Of a stretch of 64,000 nucleotides of DNA, positions 19,720 to 30,453 are shown one piece after another. The notes under the pieces were generated by a model. That model ran no database searches, had not been told where the DNA came from, and was given only the letters and a program-made list of their open reading frames with translations. Positions within the stretch are counted from its first letter, which is position 1. Each line of letters starts with the position of its first letter. Made by a program: the position numbers and the translations under genes. Origin of the DNA: Symbiodinium natans (lineage: Eukaryota > Sar > Dinophyceae > Suessiales > Symbiodiniaceae); the NCBI GenBank assembly GCA_905221605.1, contig CAJNDS010002415.1:33501-97500 (forward strand), given 5' to 3'.

Positions 19720-19980
19720 CGCACCAGACCACCAGGTGCAGTGGGAACGGACGCTCGCCCACAGCCTTGGAGGGCAAGAAGAGAATCACAATAATCACAA
19801 TAACAATAAGAATGATGATGATGATAATAATAATAAGAAGAATAAGAAGAAGATGATAAGAACAATAAGAATAAGAATCAGAAATATAATATGACTGGTA
19901 CTGCCATAGCCCGGCTTCTAGAGGACCACGATCTCCTGGTCGTGGAGGAGCTGGCCGTCCCGGCACAGGTCAGAGCAGGA
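19720..19980. other. Ambiguous exon-like blocks around an AAT/AAG microsatellite
   Basis: Two GC-rich blocks (19727-19780 and 19915-19970) flank an AT-rich microsatellite (19788-19890). The plus strand reads VQWERTLAHSLGG and LEDHDLLVVEELAVPAQ; the minus strand reads AVGERPFPLHL after AG|GCT, and LLHDQEI. Both have workable splice sites, so I make no strand call. Confidence 0.35.
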
Positions 19981-20275
19981 TGCATCTATATGGTCAGAAT
20001 CTAGAAAACTCGATGCAGATGGCGTCTTATCTGCAATCCTATAAAACTACCAAAACCTCTCCAAACCCTAACAATCAACCCCGAAACGAAACCCAACAGC
20101 CCCTAAAACGCCCTACAAACCACGTCGAAAACCCTTTGACACCCCCTCAAAACCCCATTAAAGAATGTCGCCTTGCCGAACCCCAAAAAACCCTGAAACC
20201 CCATAACCCATCTACAATGCACCCTCAAAAAACCCCCTCCAAATCCCAGAAACAAAAGCCCAAAGCCTTTGGAAC

Positions 20276-20340
20276 CTGTCTGAGGGCGCGGCGCCCGCTT
20301 CCCCCGGCTTGTCCTGCCGCTCCCGGAACATCTCCAGACC
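20276..20340 (-). CDS. TPR-like micro-exon
   Basis: 65 bp, phase 0 to 2. Acceptor GGCCCAG|GGTCTG, donor GACAG|GTTCCA. Reads LEMFRERQDKPGEAGAAPSD, with the GD/KPGEA turn typical of TPR hairpins. In phase after 20879-20929. Confidence 0.6.
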
Positions 20341-20878
20341 CTGGGCCCGCGGATGGTGCTAGGGTCTAGGTTTGGGGGTTTAGGGTTTGGGGTTTGGGGT
20401 TTAGGGTTTGGGGTTTGGGGTTTGGGGTTTAGGGTTTAGGGTTTGGGTCTTGGGGTTTAGGGTTTAGGGTTTAGGGTTTGCAGTTTAGGGTTTGGGGTTT
20501 GGGGCTTGGGGTTTGGGGTTTCGGGTTTAGGGTTTGGGTTTGGGGTCGAGTCTAGTCTACGTAGGTTTAGAGGGTTTTCATTTACATGGTTTAGAGGGTT
20601 TAGCGGTTTAGAGGAGGGGTTTGGAGGCTTAGGAGTTCAAGTTGTAGGCCTGAATTTTTACGGCTATGTAGACCCGACAAGCCTCAACCCAAAGCCCTGA
20701 CCAAATCCTTGGGGAACATTTAGTAGGGTTTAGGGTTCAGGGTTTAGGGTTTAGGGTAACCAAAAAACACACCCAAAACACAAACAATCCCTGGAGCCCG
20801 AAACCCAGACGCTTAAACTGTTGAAGCCCTAAAACCCAACACCCTAAAAAATCCGAAACCCGAGGCCCTACATCCCGC

Positions 20879-20929
20879 CTCCTTGGCAGAAGTCATGGCC
20901 GGGCCCAGCTGATAAGACATCAGCTGCAC
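20879..20929 (-). CDS. TPR-like micro-exon
   Basis: 51 bp, 17 codons, phase 0 to 0. Acceptor CTGCCAG|GTGCAG, GC donor AAGGAG|GCGGGA. Reads VQLMSYQLGPAMTSAKE. Confidence 0.55.
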
Positions 20930-20978
20930 CTGGCAGTTTGGCACTTCCAAGGCTCCGGGGCTTCTGAGGGTTCGGGAA

Positions 20979-21090
20979 CCTTGGGGACCAAATGAACCCT
21001 AAAATTGGGGTCATATACCCATTACTACTATAATTCCTATTAAGGTATATGAACCATAAACCCTTTTAGGGTTCATTTCGTCCCCAAGGA
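20979..21090. mobile_element. MITE-like family D, complete copy
   Basis: A 112-bp near-palindrome: CCTTGGGGACCAAATGAACC at the left, GGTTCATTTCGTCCCCAAGG at the right, with 'tcatataccc/tatatgaacc' inside. No coding capacity. Confidence 0.65.
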
Positions 21091-22200
21091 AGTAGCCTCT
21101 TGGGGCTTCTGAGGGTGCTAGGGCTTTAGGGCCTTAGGGTGTACTTTGGGCGCTGGGTTCAAGGTTCAGGGTTGAGGGTCTGAGGGTCGAGAGTCCAGGC
21201 TTTCTGGGGATTGCTCTAAGTCAACAGGGGGAGCCGGGGGGGGGGGGGGTGGGGTTTCAGATAGGTTGGTCTAGGACTGTAGGCTAGAGGGGCCTAGCCC
21301 TAAACCCTAAACCCTAATGAGGCTTGTTAGGGGGGGGGGGGGGGGGGACCCCATACCTTTGGGGGGTATTGGCGTTCAGGGTTCTCCAAATGGGTTGAGG
21401 GTTGAGGGTTTCGGGGTTTAGGGCTTAGGCAGAGGATTGTAGGACCCCTTGTGGACATGTTTCTGGGAGGGGGAGGCGATAGGTTTGAGGAAGGTTTCCT
21501 GTTCATTTTGTTCTTGGAGGGGGAGGTGAAGGGGTGGGGGGGGGGGGTTAGAATGCGGGTGTTTGGATCTAGGAGCCCTTTTGGGTGTAGGATGTTGATT
21601 GCAACGGCAGTAACTAGAGAAAGACCTTAAACCCTCTACGAAGCAACAGAGGGCCGCGACATTGGGTTTAGGTTTAGAGTTTAGGGTTTAGGGTTTAGGG
21701 GTTAGGGTTTAGGGGTTAGGGTTTAGGGGCTTATAGGGTTTTTTTGCTCAGGTCTTAGGCTTTAGGGCTTTGGGTTTAGGGCTTTGGGTTTAGGGTTTAG
21801 GGTTTAGGGTTTAGGGTTTAGGGTTTGAAGCCCTAAAGATATAACAAACCAGACTATAGGGTTTGGAGTTCAGGGTTTGCTTAGGGTATGGTGAAGATCC
21901 ACAAGCCCAGTTGCATCGACCAGCTACGCTGCTGGGGTGTGTGGTGCTGGCAGTTTGCTCTCTCTACAACAGGAGCCGAAAAGATTAGCAATTCTGACTA
22001 TCTCCTTCCCCTAAACCATAAATCCTAAACCCTAAACCCTAAACCCTAAACCCTAAACCAAGTGCTTAGGCCCCTAGATCGCGGCTGGAGTTCTAATTGA
22101 TCCTCAGAGGCAATGAAAGCACTCTTCCTTCTCCAATAACCCAAGGTGGGGGGAAAAAAGGGGTTTAGGGTTTAGGGTTTAGGGTTTAGGGTTTAGGGTT
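21091..22200. other. Repeat-rich region with no confirmed exon
   Basis: Degenerate TTTAGGG text, three G homopolymers (about 21237, 21331, 21538) and arrays at 21665-21830. Short islands at 21640-21665 and 21880-21975 look partly coding, but strand and edges cannot be set. Confidence 0.45.
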
Positions 22201-22734
22201 TAAGATTAAACTTTAAAACTTCTACTAAATACGGTAGCCCCCGAAAGTTTAACGTTCAACAAAAGGCGAAGTAAGCACTTAAGTCTTCAAAGATGTGCGG
22301 GCTTCGGGAGCTTCAACGGATTGGGGTTTAGGGTCTAGGGTCTAGGGTTTAGGGTTTAGGGTTTAGGGTGTAGGGTGTAGGGTGTAGGGTTTAGGGTTTA
22401 GGGTTTAGGGTTAGGGTCTGGGGCGATCCCGAAAGTGCGTACTCTCGGAAACATTCGGCCTCGGCGAGCTGGTACAAGCAGGTACCTCACGTAAACATGC
22501 CCTAAACCCTAAACCCTAAACCCTAAACCCTAAACCCTAAACCCTAAACCCTAAACCCCAAACCCTAAACCCTAAAACCGAGACCCAAAACCCTACACCC
22601 CAAACCCTAAACCCTAAGCAATCTCCCTCAGGACCTCTGCCCCAAACACTACTAAAACAACTAGACATTATACACCCTAAAGTGTAACAAAAGCGTAACC
22701 ACTTCGTAGCAGCATTATTACTACTGGTACTACT

Positions 22735-23000
22735 ACTGAGGGCCCTATTATTATTATCATTATTATATGGATTGGCCATGTTATTCTAACAGTCTTCACT
22801 TCTCATTCACATCGATTCGTATTATTATTCCATGCCTTATGTTAGGCTCCTATTACTGTCTTCTTTCTGAGAATATTTAGCATTGAAATTTCTTTCTTTC
22901 TTTCTCTTCACTTATTATTACGATTATCATTATCATTCTTGTTATTACGAGTCTTATTCTTACTATTATTAGTATTATTATTATGATTATTATTTTTAAA
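22735..23000. repeat. AT-rich (TTA/ATT)n imperfect microsatellite
   Basis: Trinucleotide-like TTA/TTC/CAT tracts. A similar tract is at 23455-23600, on the other side of the poly-C, and the complement-like version is at 19788-19890. Confidence 0.85.
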
Positions 23001-23219
23001 ATTTTTATTTTGTGTCCGCCGACCCTGGCGGCGTGTTGGATGGGAAAAGGAGGTGAAAACCTCACTCTTTCCCTCCTTACCCCCCAAAATGCAGGGGGGG
23101 GGGGGTCGGGGGGGTCGGTGCACAATTTTTTCGTGGAGGACCACACCACCCGCACAGCGTAAACAGGCGGTTCAGCACAGGGGGGTAGGGGCGCCCTCAG
23201 CAAAATCAGCGTTTTCGGC

Positions 23220-23220
<1 letters not shown>

Positions 23221-23301
<81 letters not shown>
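23221..23301. repeat. 81-nt poly-C tract
   Basis: An uninterrupted cytosine run of 81, followed by 'caccccc' and another C run at 23339-23353. Length may be affected by sequencing. Expected to form i-motif/G-quadruplex structures. Confidence 0.95.
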
Positions 23302-23994
23302 ACCCCCACCCGCCTGTCTTTTTGCCTCCTGTTGCTACCCCCCCCCCCCCCCCAAACGTTTCACAGAACTCTGTCGAGCAGGCTGGGATGATCTTCGAAC
23401 CATGCGAGCGGGTTTTGACCTCTCAACTATGCTCCAGCGGGGTCGGCGGCTTAGTCATATCATATTTTGTATTCGTATCCTTATTCTTATTCTCATTATT
23501 ATTGTTGTTGTCATTTTTGTGCGTATGCTTCTTATTATTAATCTTCTTGTTATTCACTATTATTGTTATTGTACCTGCGCTGTTGATCTTTGCTTTTATT
23601 GTTTTCCTTTCGTACGAGCGGCTCATAGTCAAAGACCAAGCTCTGCGAAGCTTGTTGGAGACCTACACCCCTAAGTCTTTTAGGTTTTGGGGTTAAGGGT
23701 TAAGGGTTTAGGATTTAGGGCTTGGGGTGTAAGGTTTACGGTTGAAGATTTAGGCTTCAGGGTTTGCTTAGGTCCGTCTTCCAGAAAGTGCCCTGAACCA
23801 AAAATCCAAACAAACCCGAAACAGCTGCCACGCTAACAGTCTCAACGCTAAAAGAGCACCACTTGAGAACCCTAAACCCTAAGCCCCTAAGCCCCTAACC
23901 CCCTAAGACCCTGAACCCTAGACCCTAGACCCTGAACCCTAAAACCCCTAAACCCCTAGATCCCAGACCCCAAACCCCGCAAACCCCTAAATTT

Positions 23995-24210
23995 TCCAAG
24001 ACCCTAAGCCCCCCCAAACCCTAACCCCTAAACCCCTAAACCCCTAAACCCCTAAACCCCTAAACCCCTAAACCCCTAAACCCCTAAACCCCTAAACCCC
24101 TAAACCCCTAAACCCCTAAACCATAGCACCCTAAACCCTAAACCCCAAACCCCAAACCCCAAACCCTAAACCCTAAACCCTAAACCCTAAACCCTAAACC
24201 CTAACCCTAA
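23995..24210. repeat. CCCCTAAA block followed by CCCTAAA array
   Basis: About twelve CCCCTAAA octamers (24022-24121), then CCCCAAA and CCCTAAA units to 24210. Variant switch within one array. Confidence 0.9.
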
Positions 24211-24234
24211 ACCCCGAAAGCTGGAGCCCCAGAC

Positions 24235-24286
24235 TGATCAGCGTTTTCTTCATGGTGGCTTTTGCCACCGTGACCGCCTGCCGCAT
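24235..24286 (-). CDS. TPR-chain micro-exon
   Basis: 52 bp, phase 0 to 1. Acceptor CCCCAAG|ATGCGG, donor TGATCA|GTCTGG. Reads MRQAVTVAKATMKKTLI, a basic helix. Bracketed by CCCTAAA on the left and TTTAGGG on the right. Confidence 0.55.
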
Positions 24287-24572
24287 CTTGGGGTTTTGGG
24301 GGTTTAGGGTTTAGGGTTTAGGGTTCAGGGTTCAGGGTTTAGGGTTGGGTTTGTAGGGTTTATGGGGCTCATAGGGGCTTATCGGGATTTCTAGGGCCAG
24401 TGCTGTAGAGGGTCTGTAGAGTTCAGAGGGTTGATGGGATTTAGGGTGGTGGGTGGAAGGGTTGCGTGTAAGGGGGTCCAGGGAGTCGGGTTGAAGGTCT
24501 GCCCCAGGTCTCGAGTTTTCGGCTCGGAGGCTCTAAGCTGGGCTTAGGGTTCATTCGTGTAAGGTTTCTGGG

Positions 24573-24695
24573 GTACAAGGAGGGCCCCCTTACTACAGGA
24601 ACTATAGTTGGGGGACGTATATCCTAAGTTAGGATCCTTGTAGCTCAATTTCGGGTTCTTTAGACCCTACTTAAATCTAGGGCGGGGCCCTCCTC
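24573..24695. mobile_element. MITE-like family A copy
   Basis: Starts GTACAAGGAGGGCCCCCTTA; ends GCGGGGCCCTCCTCG. Interior 'cctaagttaggatcctt' is shared with 3270-3397. Confidence 0.6.
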
Positions 24696-24903
24696 GAATG
24701 GGGCTCTTTGGTAGATGAAGGGATTCGGCATCATTAGGTGAACCCTAACATCCGCGCCCCTCGCCTAAACCCTTAACCCTGCTTAACCCTAAACCCTAAA
24801 CCCTGAACCACCCTAAACCCCAAACCGCCTAACCCCCAATTAAACCCCAAACCCCAAACCCCCCCCCCCCCCCCCCCTCCCCCACACACAAAAAGGCTAG
24901 AGC

Positions 24904-24966
24904 CCATGCCACATGGAAGGCCTCGCGCGCCGGACGGACAGCCTTCTCAGCACCGCGGAGAGAAAC
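24904..24966 (-). CDS. Micro-exon, helical
   Basis: 63 bp, 21 codons, phase 0 to 0. Acceptor AACACAG|GTTTCT, GC donor GCATGG|GCTCTA. Reads SLRGAEKAVRPAREAFHVAW. Could be a TPR helix pair. In phase between 25784-25929 and 24235-24286. Confidence 0.6.
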
Positions 24967-25419
24967 CTGTGTTGGGCTTAGGATGTAAGGGTTAGGGCTT
25001 AGGGTGTAGGAATTAGGGTTTAGGGTTTAGGGTTTGGGGTTTAGGATGTAAGGTTTAGGGAATAGGGTTTGGGGTTTAGGATGTAAGGTTTAGGGAATAG
25101 GGTTTATGGTTTAGGTCTAGGGCTGAGGGTGGCGGGGTCAGGGAAGGGCGTTGATGCCAAGGGCTTTGTGGTTTGGGGTTTAGGGTTTAGGGATTAGGGG
25201 TCAGGGAAGGGCGTTAAGTTGCAAGGCTTACGATCCATGCTCACGAAACCCCAAGCCCAGTCTTTCATAGGAACTGCGATCAAACACATGTATACCATTA
25301 GTAACTGACATAAAACATTAAGGTTTGGGTTCTTCCAGGAGGGTGCTAGGGATTCAGATCAGCAACCTTGCCTATCTGCCATAGTCTGCCGTCGGGCTTA
25401 GCTATGTAATTATCTGAGT

Positions 25420-25512
25420 AGCCCAGCAACCTTATTATAATAAGGGTACCCTTTTGTTGGTTAGTTTACAAGGGAACCCAGAACAAAACAAGGGTAAAGG
25501 GTACCGGCTCTC
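25420..25512. mobile_element. MITE-like family E copy
   Basis: Arms 'agcccagcaacc..aagggtacccttttgtt' and 'aacaagggtaaagggtacc' around a 'gggaaccc' box. Confidence 0.6.
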
Positions 25513-25783
25513 AAGGTGAGGGCCGGGGAGGTTTTGCAGGCGCAAGCGTGCTAACTGCTACGAAGCTCTTTTGGGAGATCTGCTTCACAGTTTCCCCTTC
25601 TGAAACGGGGGCATACACCTTCTGCTGCTCTAAGAAATCTGGTATGGGTTTGCTTGGTTACGCCAACCCCCCCGCCCCCTCAAAAAAAAAAAACGACCAC
25701 TCATTATCATATGATTGTTATGGGGCTCTTGCTTTCTAGGCGTTGCGGTAAAACCTTACCCCTGTAAGTGGCCGGAAACCTAC

Positions 25784-25929
25784 ATCCCAAACAATAAGCT
25801 GCGCAAACACTGCTACAGGATTGCTCGCAATGTGTGAGGCTTCGTCCTGGAATTCTCCATCTGTCCCCGACAGGTACACTAGAAGCATGCCATGTACGAG
25901 CCGATCTAGCTGTTCCGTGCGTACTGACT
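25784..25929 (-). CDS. 146-bp exon, unknown protein
   Basis: Phase 1 to 0. Acceptor GTGGTAG|AGTCAG, strong donor TGGGAT|GTAGGT. Contains EQLDRLVHGMLLVYLSGTDG and NPVAVFAQLIVWD, clearly protein-like and hydrophobic-helical. No family is recognised. One of the longest exons in this part. Confidence 0.65.
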
Positions 25930-26189
25930 CTACCACCAAAATCCTCCGAACAAAAATCCCGAAAGAAGGCACGCTTTAAACCCTAAACAGGAAAAATGCA
26001 AAACATCTCAAAAGCCTATCCAGGTACTTTACCCCCAAAGGGTCCATACGCCTAAATAGGGGTGTGCTTGGGCTTGGGATTTAAGGTACCTTGTATTATA
26101 GAGTGACTTTGCCGCTCAAAGTACATGATCTTTAGGTACACATGGACCCTTAGGGCCTTAGGGTACAGACTCTCTAGAAACGATCATAC

Positions 26190-26263
26190 TGCGAATGTGT
26201 CGTTGTTTCCCCGTCTTGCTCCCAGACCGCTGCTTGACCCAATGAAGCGTCATTCTTGCAGCC
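26190..26263 (-). CDS. Candidate micro-exon
   Basis: Acceptor GTGAACAG|GGCTGC, phase 0. Reads CKNDASLGQAAVWEQDGE. The donor is uncertain: GTATGA near 26190 gives phase 2, while the next exon needs phase 1. Confidence 0.4.
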
Positions 26264-26289
26264 CTGTTCACACACTTCAGAGGGACTCG

Positions 26290-26352
26290 CACCCTAAACC
26301 CTAAACCCTAAACCCTAAACCCTAAACCCTACACCCTAAACCCTAAACCCGC
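26290..26352. repeat. Telomere-like CCCTAAA array
   Basis: Eight CCCTAAA units, on the right of the candidate exon 26190-26263; one unit is CCCTACA. Confidence 0.95.
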
Positions 26353-26759
26353 GTGTCACAGCAGAAGCCGAATCCTAGGGCTTCTCTAGGGTTCTGAGTC
26401 CCAGGAGATCCTGTACCCGCAGCCTATAAAGCACCCAAAGCCCCGCAACAAAATCAAAGCAACAAAAAAAACATAAACTCCCAAACCCCCTAAACCCCAA
26501 AACCCGAAGCTCCTGAAGCTTAGGGGCTTTGGTCCTACACCCTAAACCCTAACAAGCGCCAAGGTGCTGAACTCCTACACTCCTAAACCGGCCTCTACCC
26601 TAAACCCCAAACCCCCAAACCCCAAACTTTGAACACTATACCCTAAACCCTAAACCCTAAACCCTAAACCCTAAACCCTAAACACCAAACCCTAAAACCT
26701 AAACCCTAAACCCGTCCTCCCCTTAGCAGCCCCTTAGAAATCACTTTTTTGCAAGGGAC

Positions 26760-26795
26760 CTGAGCGCCGTCCTGCATCACCAGCGCGGTGTTGAC
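26760..26795 (-). CDS. 36-bp micro-exon
   Basis: Twelve codons, phase 0 to 0. Acceptor CCGTGAAG|GTCAAC, donor GCTCAG|GTCCCT. Reads VNTALVMQDGAQ. Third exon of the in-phase run 28062, 27528, 26795. CCCTAAA on the left, TTTAGGG variants on the right. Confidence 0.5.
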
Positions 26796-27162
26796 CTTCA
26801 CGGCCAAGAGCCTTGTGACCGGGGTTGAGGGGTTTAGGGTTCAGGGGGTTTGGGGTTTTAGGGTCTTAGGGGCTTAGGGGTTCAGGGGTTCAGGGGGTTG
26901 GGGATTTAGGGTTCAGGGGTGTAGGGGTTGAGGGTCTCAGGGGTTTGGGGTTTAGGGGATAAGTGGTTACATGTTTAGGGGTTTAGGGTTAACGTTCAGG
27001 AATTTAGGAGTTGAGGAGTTCAGATTGTAGGAGGCTAGGGGTCTGCCACTAGAGTCTCCTACCTAGTAACTATTCTAGAATATTCTACTGAGATCCCCTC
27101 TAGGCTTTAGGCTTTAAGTGGTTCACAACTCCCCTAACGCGGGGGAGGGGGCGACCACGCAC

Positions 27163-27258
27163 GTACAAGGACGGGGCCCCCTTACTATACCAACTAAAGT
27201 TACAGGACTTATGACACAAGTTAGGCTCCTTTAACGCAGTTTAGGGTCCATATAACTC
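27163..27258. mobile_element. MITE-like family A, right arm lost
   Basis: Starts GTACAAGGACGGGGCCCCCT and shares 'acaagttaggctccttt' with 3270-3397; the right terminal arm is replaced by telomere-like text. Confidence 0.55.
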
Positions 27259-27490
27259 TGGGGTTTAGAGTTTTGGGTTTGGGATGTAGGGTTCTTCCCG
27301 TTCTGCTACTGCCTCTTAGATGTAGTGCAGCCACAATAGGATGCTGCAGGAGCCCCCAAATAGCATGTTTGCCCTAAACCCTGAACTCTAACCCTTAAAG
27401 CCCCTTAACCGCTTAAGCCCAAACACCCTGAACCCTAAACGCCCTTAAACCCCTGAGGTGAAAACCCCAAGGCTCTTGGCGTTAAGGCGC

Positions 27491-27528
27491 GAATGCAAGC
27501 AGGGCACTTTCGGCCCACAGCTCGAAGT
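27491..27528 (-). CDS. 38-bp micro-exon
   Basis: Phase 1 to 0. Acceptor ATACATGAG|ACTTCG, GC donor GCATTC|GCGCCT. Reads FELWAESALLAF. Its two leading bases fit the single base left by 27990-28062. Confidence 0.55.
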
Positions 27529-27900
27529 CTCATGTATCAAACGGTGCAGGGCTTAGGGCTCCCTACATTCCTAGAGTTAGCATCTGGGGCCTAGGGATTA
27601 GGATTTAAGGGCACTCTACATTCCAAGGTTTAGGGTCTAGGATCTAGGGTTTAGGGTTCAGGCCTCTCTACACATCTAGGTTTAGGATTTAGGGTTTAGG
27701 GTATAGGGTTTAGGGCTCTCTACATTCCTAGGTTTAGGACATAGGGTCTAGGGTTTAGGGGAGTAGGCCTCTCTACATTGCTAGGACTAGCTGAAGGAGA
27801 GGGACTCTTGGGCTTTGTGGCTTAAGGTTAGAAGGCTTTGGGAAAGTGTCTTTGAAGGGCTTAAAGGGGCTTGGGCTACTGCAAAAGGGCACCTCTGACC

Positions 27901-27985
27901 TAAACCCTAAACCCTAAACCCTAAACCCCAAACCCTAAACCCTAAACCCTAAACCCTAAACCCTAAACCCTAAACCCTAAACCCA
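27901..27985. repeat. Telomere-like CCCTAAA array
   Basis: About eleven units. It lies a few bases sense-downstream of the donor of exon 27990-28062, so the intron starts with TTTAGGG repeats in the coding sense. Confidence 0.95.
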
Positions 27986-27989
27986 TGAC

Positions 27990-28062
27990 CATGTCTCTGA
28001 GCTGCAGGCATCATCTCGACGATCAAGGGCTTATAGGTGGCCTTCTTACCAAGCAGGACAGC
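27990..28062 (-). CDS. 73-bp exon, unknown protein
   Basis: Phase 0 to 1. Acceptor CTGCCAG|GCTGTC, donor GACATG|GTCATG. Reads AVLLGKKATYKPLIVEMMPA. Clear coding character; family not recognised. Confidence 0.65.
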
Positions 28063-28940
28063 CTGGCAGCTGGGGGTTCCAGGGGTTTAGGGTTCATGGT
28101 TTGGGGGGGGGTTTCGGGGTTTAGGGGTTCAGGGCTTGGGGTGTAGGGGGCGAGGCTTTGGGTTTTGGGGTTAGGGGTTTAGGGGGTTAGGGTTTCGGGT
28201 TTAGGGGGTTAGGGTTTCGGGTTGAGGGTGTAGGGGGTTGGGGTTTAGGGTTTAGGGGTTTAGGGTTTGATCCCTGAACGGTTTCGCACAGGCAAACCCT
28301 ATGCGGGACCCTAAGCTTGTAGATTGAAGGTTTGGGGGGTCCAGCCATATCCAGTCCATTTTCGCGTAGACCTCTAAGACCCTAAGCCCTAGATCCCAAT
28401 GCTCACACACGCTAAACCCCATAAGCCCTGAACCCTGAACGCTAAATCCTTTACATCGTATTCTAGATTCTTCATGGAACCTCACACGCTGGTTTCAAAG
28501 CCTTACTTAAACCCTGAGCCTTCGAAACCTTGTAGCACAAGAGTACGTTTCCCGTAGGGCAAGGGCTTTCAGAGTTTAGGATGTTGGCCCTCTCAACTCA
28601 GAGCAATGTGCTATTTCTTCAGGGAGGAGGAATTCGGGAGTCAGGGCTTTTCATTAAAGGCTGAAAATTGGGGGGGTTTATGGCTTTGGGATTCTAAGTA
28701 GGGAAATCAGGAATCAAGTACCTTATATCGCCCATCTTCGAAGAACAAAAATACCCAGCTCCCTACTGAACAAGGTCTTGATTCTCAAGACCTGCTGGGA
28801 TTCTAGCTTAGGGCAGCTGAAGTCAAACGGTGGCAGTGGTAACAGAACCCATAAAGCTCTAGGCAACACCTGTGGAACGCGCAAACCCAGAAGCCGTAGG
28901 CGAACCCTACCCACCCTCAATCCCCATTACACCTAAAACC

Positions 28941-29285
28941 CTAAACCCCGAACTCCAGAAAGCCGTAGGCAACCCTAAATGTCTGGTCGTGTCGTCCGTT
29001 CTGCAAGGCTTGAAAGGGGTATACTCTCGAAGCGGGACAGCTCGGCCTGTTGGAAAAAGAGCTGGCGTCCTCTTTGAGCACTAGCTTGTCCCCGATCAGT
29101 GTTCTGAACTGATTGTCGGGGCGAGATGCGTTCCAATTAGGTAAAAACCCGATAGCATGCGGCCTGACAGTCATCACCGATCTCCAGATGGCGCAAACGT
29201 GGTCCCGCTGAATGGTGCGCCCGAACATGTCGTTGCAAGTTTCACCCGCCACCTCGCGCCCGAAGCCAGCCGTGCAATGGCTGTG
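28941..29285 (-). CDS. Candidate exon or small gene, unknown
   Basis: Minus strand open over about 110 codons. The part after GCACAG (near 29280) reads ETCNDMFGRTIQRDHVCAIW and VRPHAIGFLPNWNASRPD, which is protein-like. The 3' third runs into degenerate text. The 5' end holds a 10-bp duplication (CAATGGCTGTG). Confidence 0.4.
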   Translation of the reverse strand, partial: HSHCTAGFGREVAGETCNDMFGRTIQRDHVCAIWRSVMTVRPHAIGFLPNWNASRPDNQFRTLIGDKLVLKEDASSFSNRPSCPASRVYPFQALQNGRHDQTFRVAYGFLEFGV

Positions 29286-29426
29286 CAATGGCTCCCTACT
29301 GGGAGGTCAGGACACAAACCCAACCCTAGACCCTAAACCTAACCCCCTAAATCCTAAACCCTAAACCCTAAACCCCAAAACCCTCAGCCCCTAGAACCCG
29401 TAACCCCTCGTAAACCCTCAGCCCTC

Positions 29427-29514
29427 AGCCAGCCCTCTTTCCAGCCTCATTGGCTGCCCGGACCGCTTCGACGTAGCGGGGCGGCTCGGCGTTTTGATAG
29501 GCGTTGGCCAAGGC
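29427..29514 (-). CDS. TPR-like exon
   Basis: Acceptor AACGCCAG|GCCTTG, phase 0. Reads ALANAYQNAEPPRYVEAVRA followed by an Ala/Gly/Lys-rich helix. The donor is uncertain (GAGG|GCTGGC is one choice). Resembles the exon near 34072 in its first helix. Bracketed by CCCTAAA on the left and TTTATAGGG-type repeats on the right. Confidence 0.6.
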
Positions 29515-30114
29515 CTGGCGTTGAGTAGTAGGGCTTTCTTTAGGGTTGAGGTTTATAGAGTTTATAGGGGTTTAGAGTTTTTCAGGGTTTATAGGGCTAA
29601 GAGGGTTAATGAAGTTTAGGTGTTTTTTGACTGGGATTAGGGTTTTTGGAGTTTAGGGTTTAGAGCTTTGTAGGGTTTATTATTTGTTCACGAGTATCAG
29701 CGGTTTATTGAATGGGACTACAGTTTATGGAGTTTAGGGCTCTTAGCTTTATAGGGTTTATTGGTTAGGGATGAGGGTTTATAGAGTTTAGGGTTCAGGA
29801 ACTTATAGGGTTTGCAGGGTTTGTGGGGTTTGCAGAACTTAGGGTTTGTGGGGTTTAGGGTTTAAGGTTTAGGGCTATACCTTACAGGTGAAGAACGGCA
29901 CCCTATTTGCTTTAATTCGGCTTACGCAAGGATTCTTTACAAAATCCAAAAACGGGAAGAAGGGCAGCACTGGGCGTCCTAGTACAACTTGTACTGGTTC
30001 TTAAACAAGCATTTAGGAAGACTTACTTGTTTTGAGTAGGGAAGAAGGGAACCAGAGATGGACCTTGGGGCTTGGCGCTTCGGTGTTTTCTAGGGTAATT
30101 ATTGAAAAAAGAAA

Positions 30115-30330
30115 GATTTTTGGGATAAAGTGCCGTCGATACGAGGGAACTTGAAACTGATGGTCGATCTGCAGCTGAGCACATGGAGGGAGTTGGCACT
30201 GCTTTGGCCACGCAGCCTGCCAGGTATGCGGCGAGCCTGGGGCCTTTGCTGCTTCATCGATGATGACGTGGCCAGCTTGACTTCCTCTCGGCAGCGCAAT
30301 CGCCAGCTTGCCCGGGTCTGTCAAACAGCC
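30115..30330 (-). CDS. Candidate exon, unknown protein
   Basis: Minus strand after CCGGGCAAG reads LAIALPRGSQAGHVIIDEAA, and the same frame continues through QLQIDHQFQVPSYRR. 'HVIIDEAA' resembles a Walker B (DEAx) box of helicases, but no Walker A is nearby, so this is only a hint. The plus strand is also open. Confidence 0.4.
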
Positions 30331-30344
30331 GAAGGGTTCCTAAA

Positions 30345-30414
30345 CCCTAAACCCTAAACCCTAAACCCTAAACCCTAAACCCTAAACCCTAAACCCTAAA
30401 CCCTAAACCCTAAG
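30345..30414. repeat. Telomere-like CCCTAAA array
   Basis: Ten perfect CCCTAAA units immediately left of the exon at 30416-30453. Confidence 0.95.
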
Positions 30415-30415
30415 C

Positions 30416-30453
30416 TGATACTCAAGGGCATCCGCGGCCTCCGTGCCTTTGGC
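30416..30453 (-). CDS. 38-bp TPR-like micro-exon
   Basis: Phase 0 to 2. Acceptor CGGCAG|GCCAAA, GC donor TATCA|GCTTAG. Reads AKGTEAADALEY. The intron then enters the adjacent array within 2-3 bases. Confidence 0.45.

Noticed and set aside
19647-19966. Open frames across the AAT/AAG microsatellite
   Set aside because: Poly-Ile/Tyr/Asn stretches are microsatellite translation.
23053-23391. Poly-proline open frame
   Set aside because: Produced by the poly-C tract.
24904-24966. Aldehyde dehydrogenase fragment from 'AEKAVRPAREAF'
   Set aside because: Resembles the family only over one helix; neighbouring exons show no ALDH motifs, and a TPR-like helix fits equally.
30115-30330. Helicase assignment from 'HVIIDEAA'
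   Set aside because: A single Walker B-like octamer without Walker A or other motifs is not enough.
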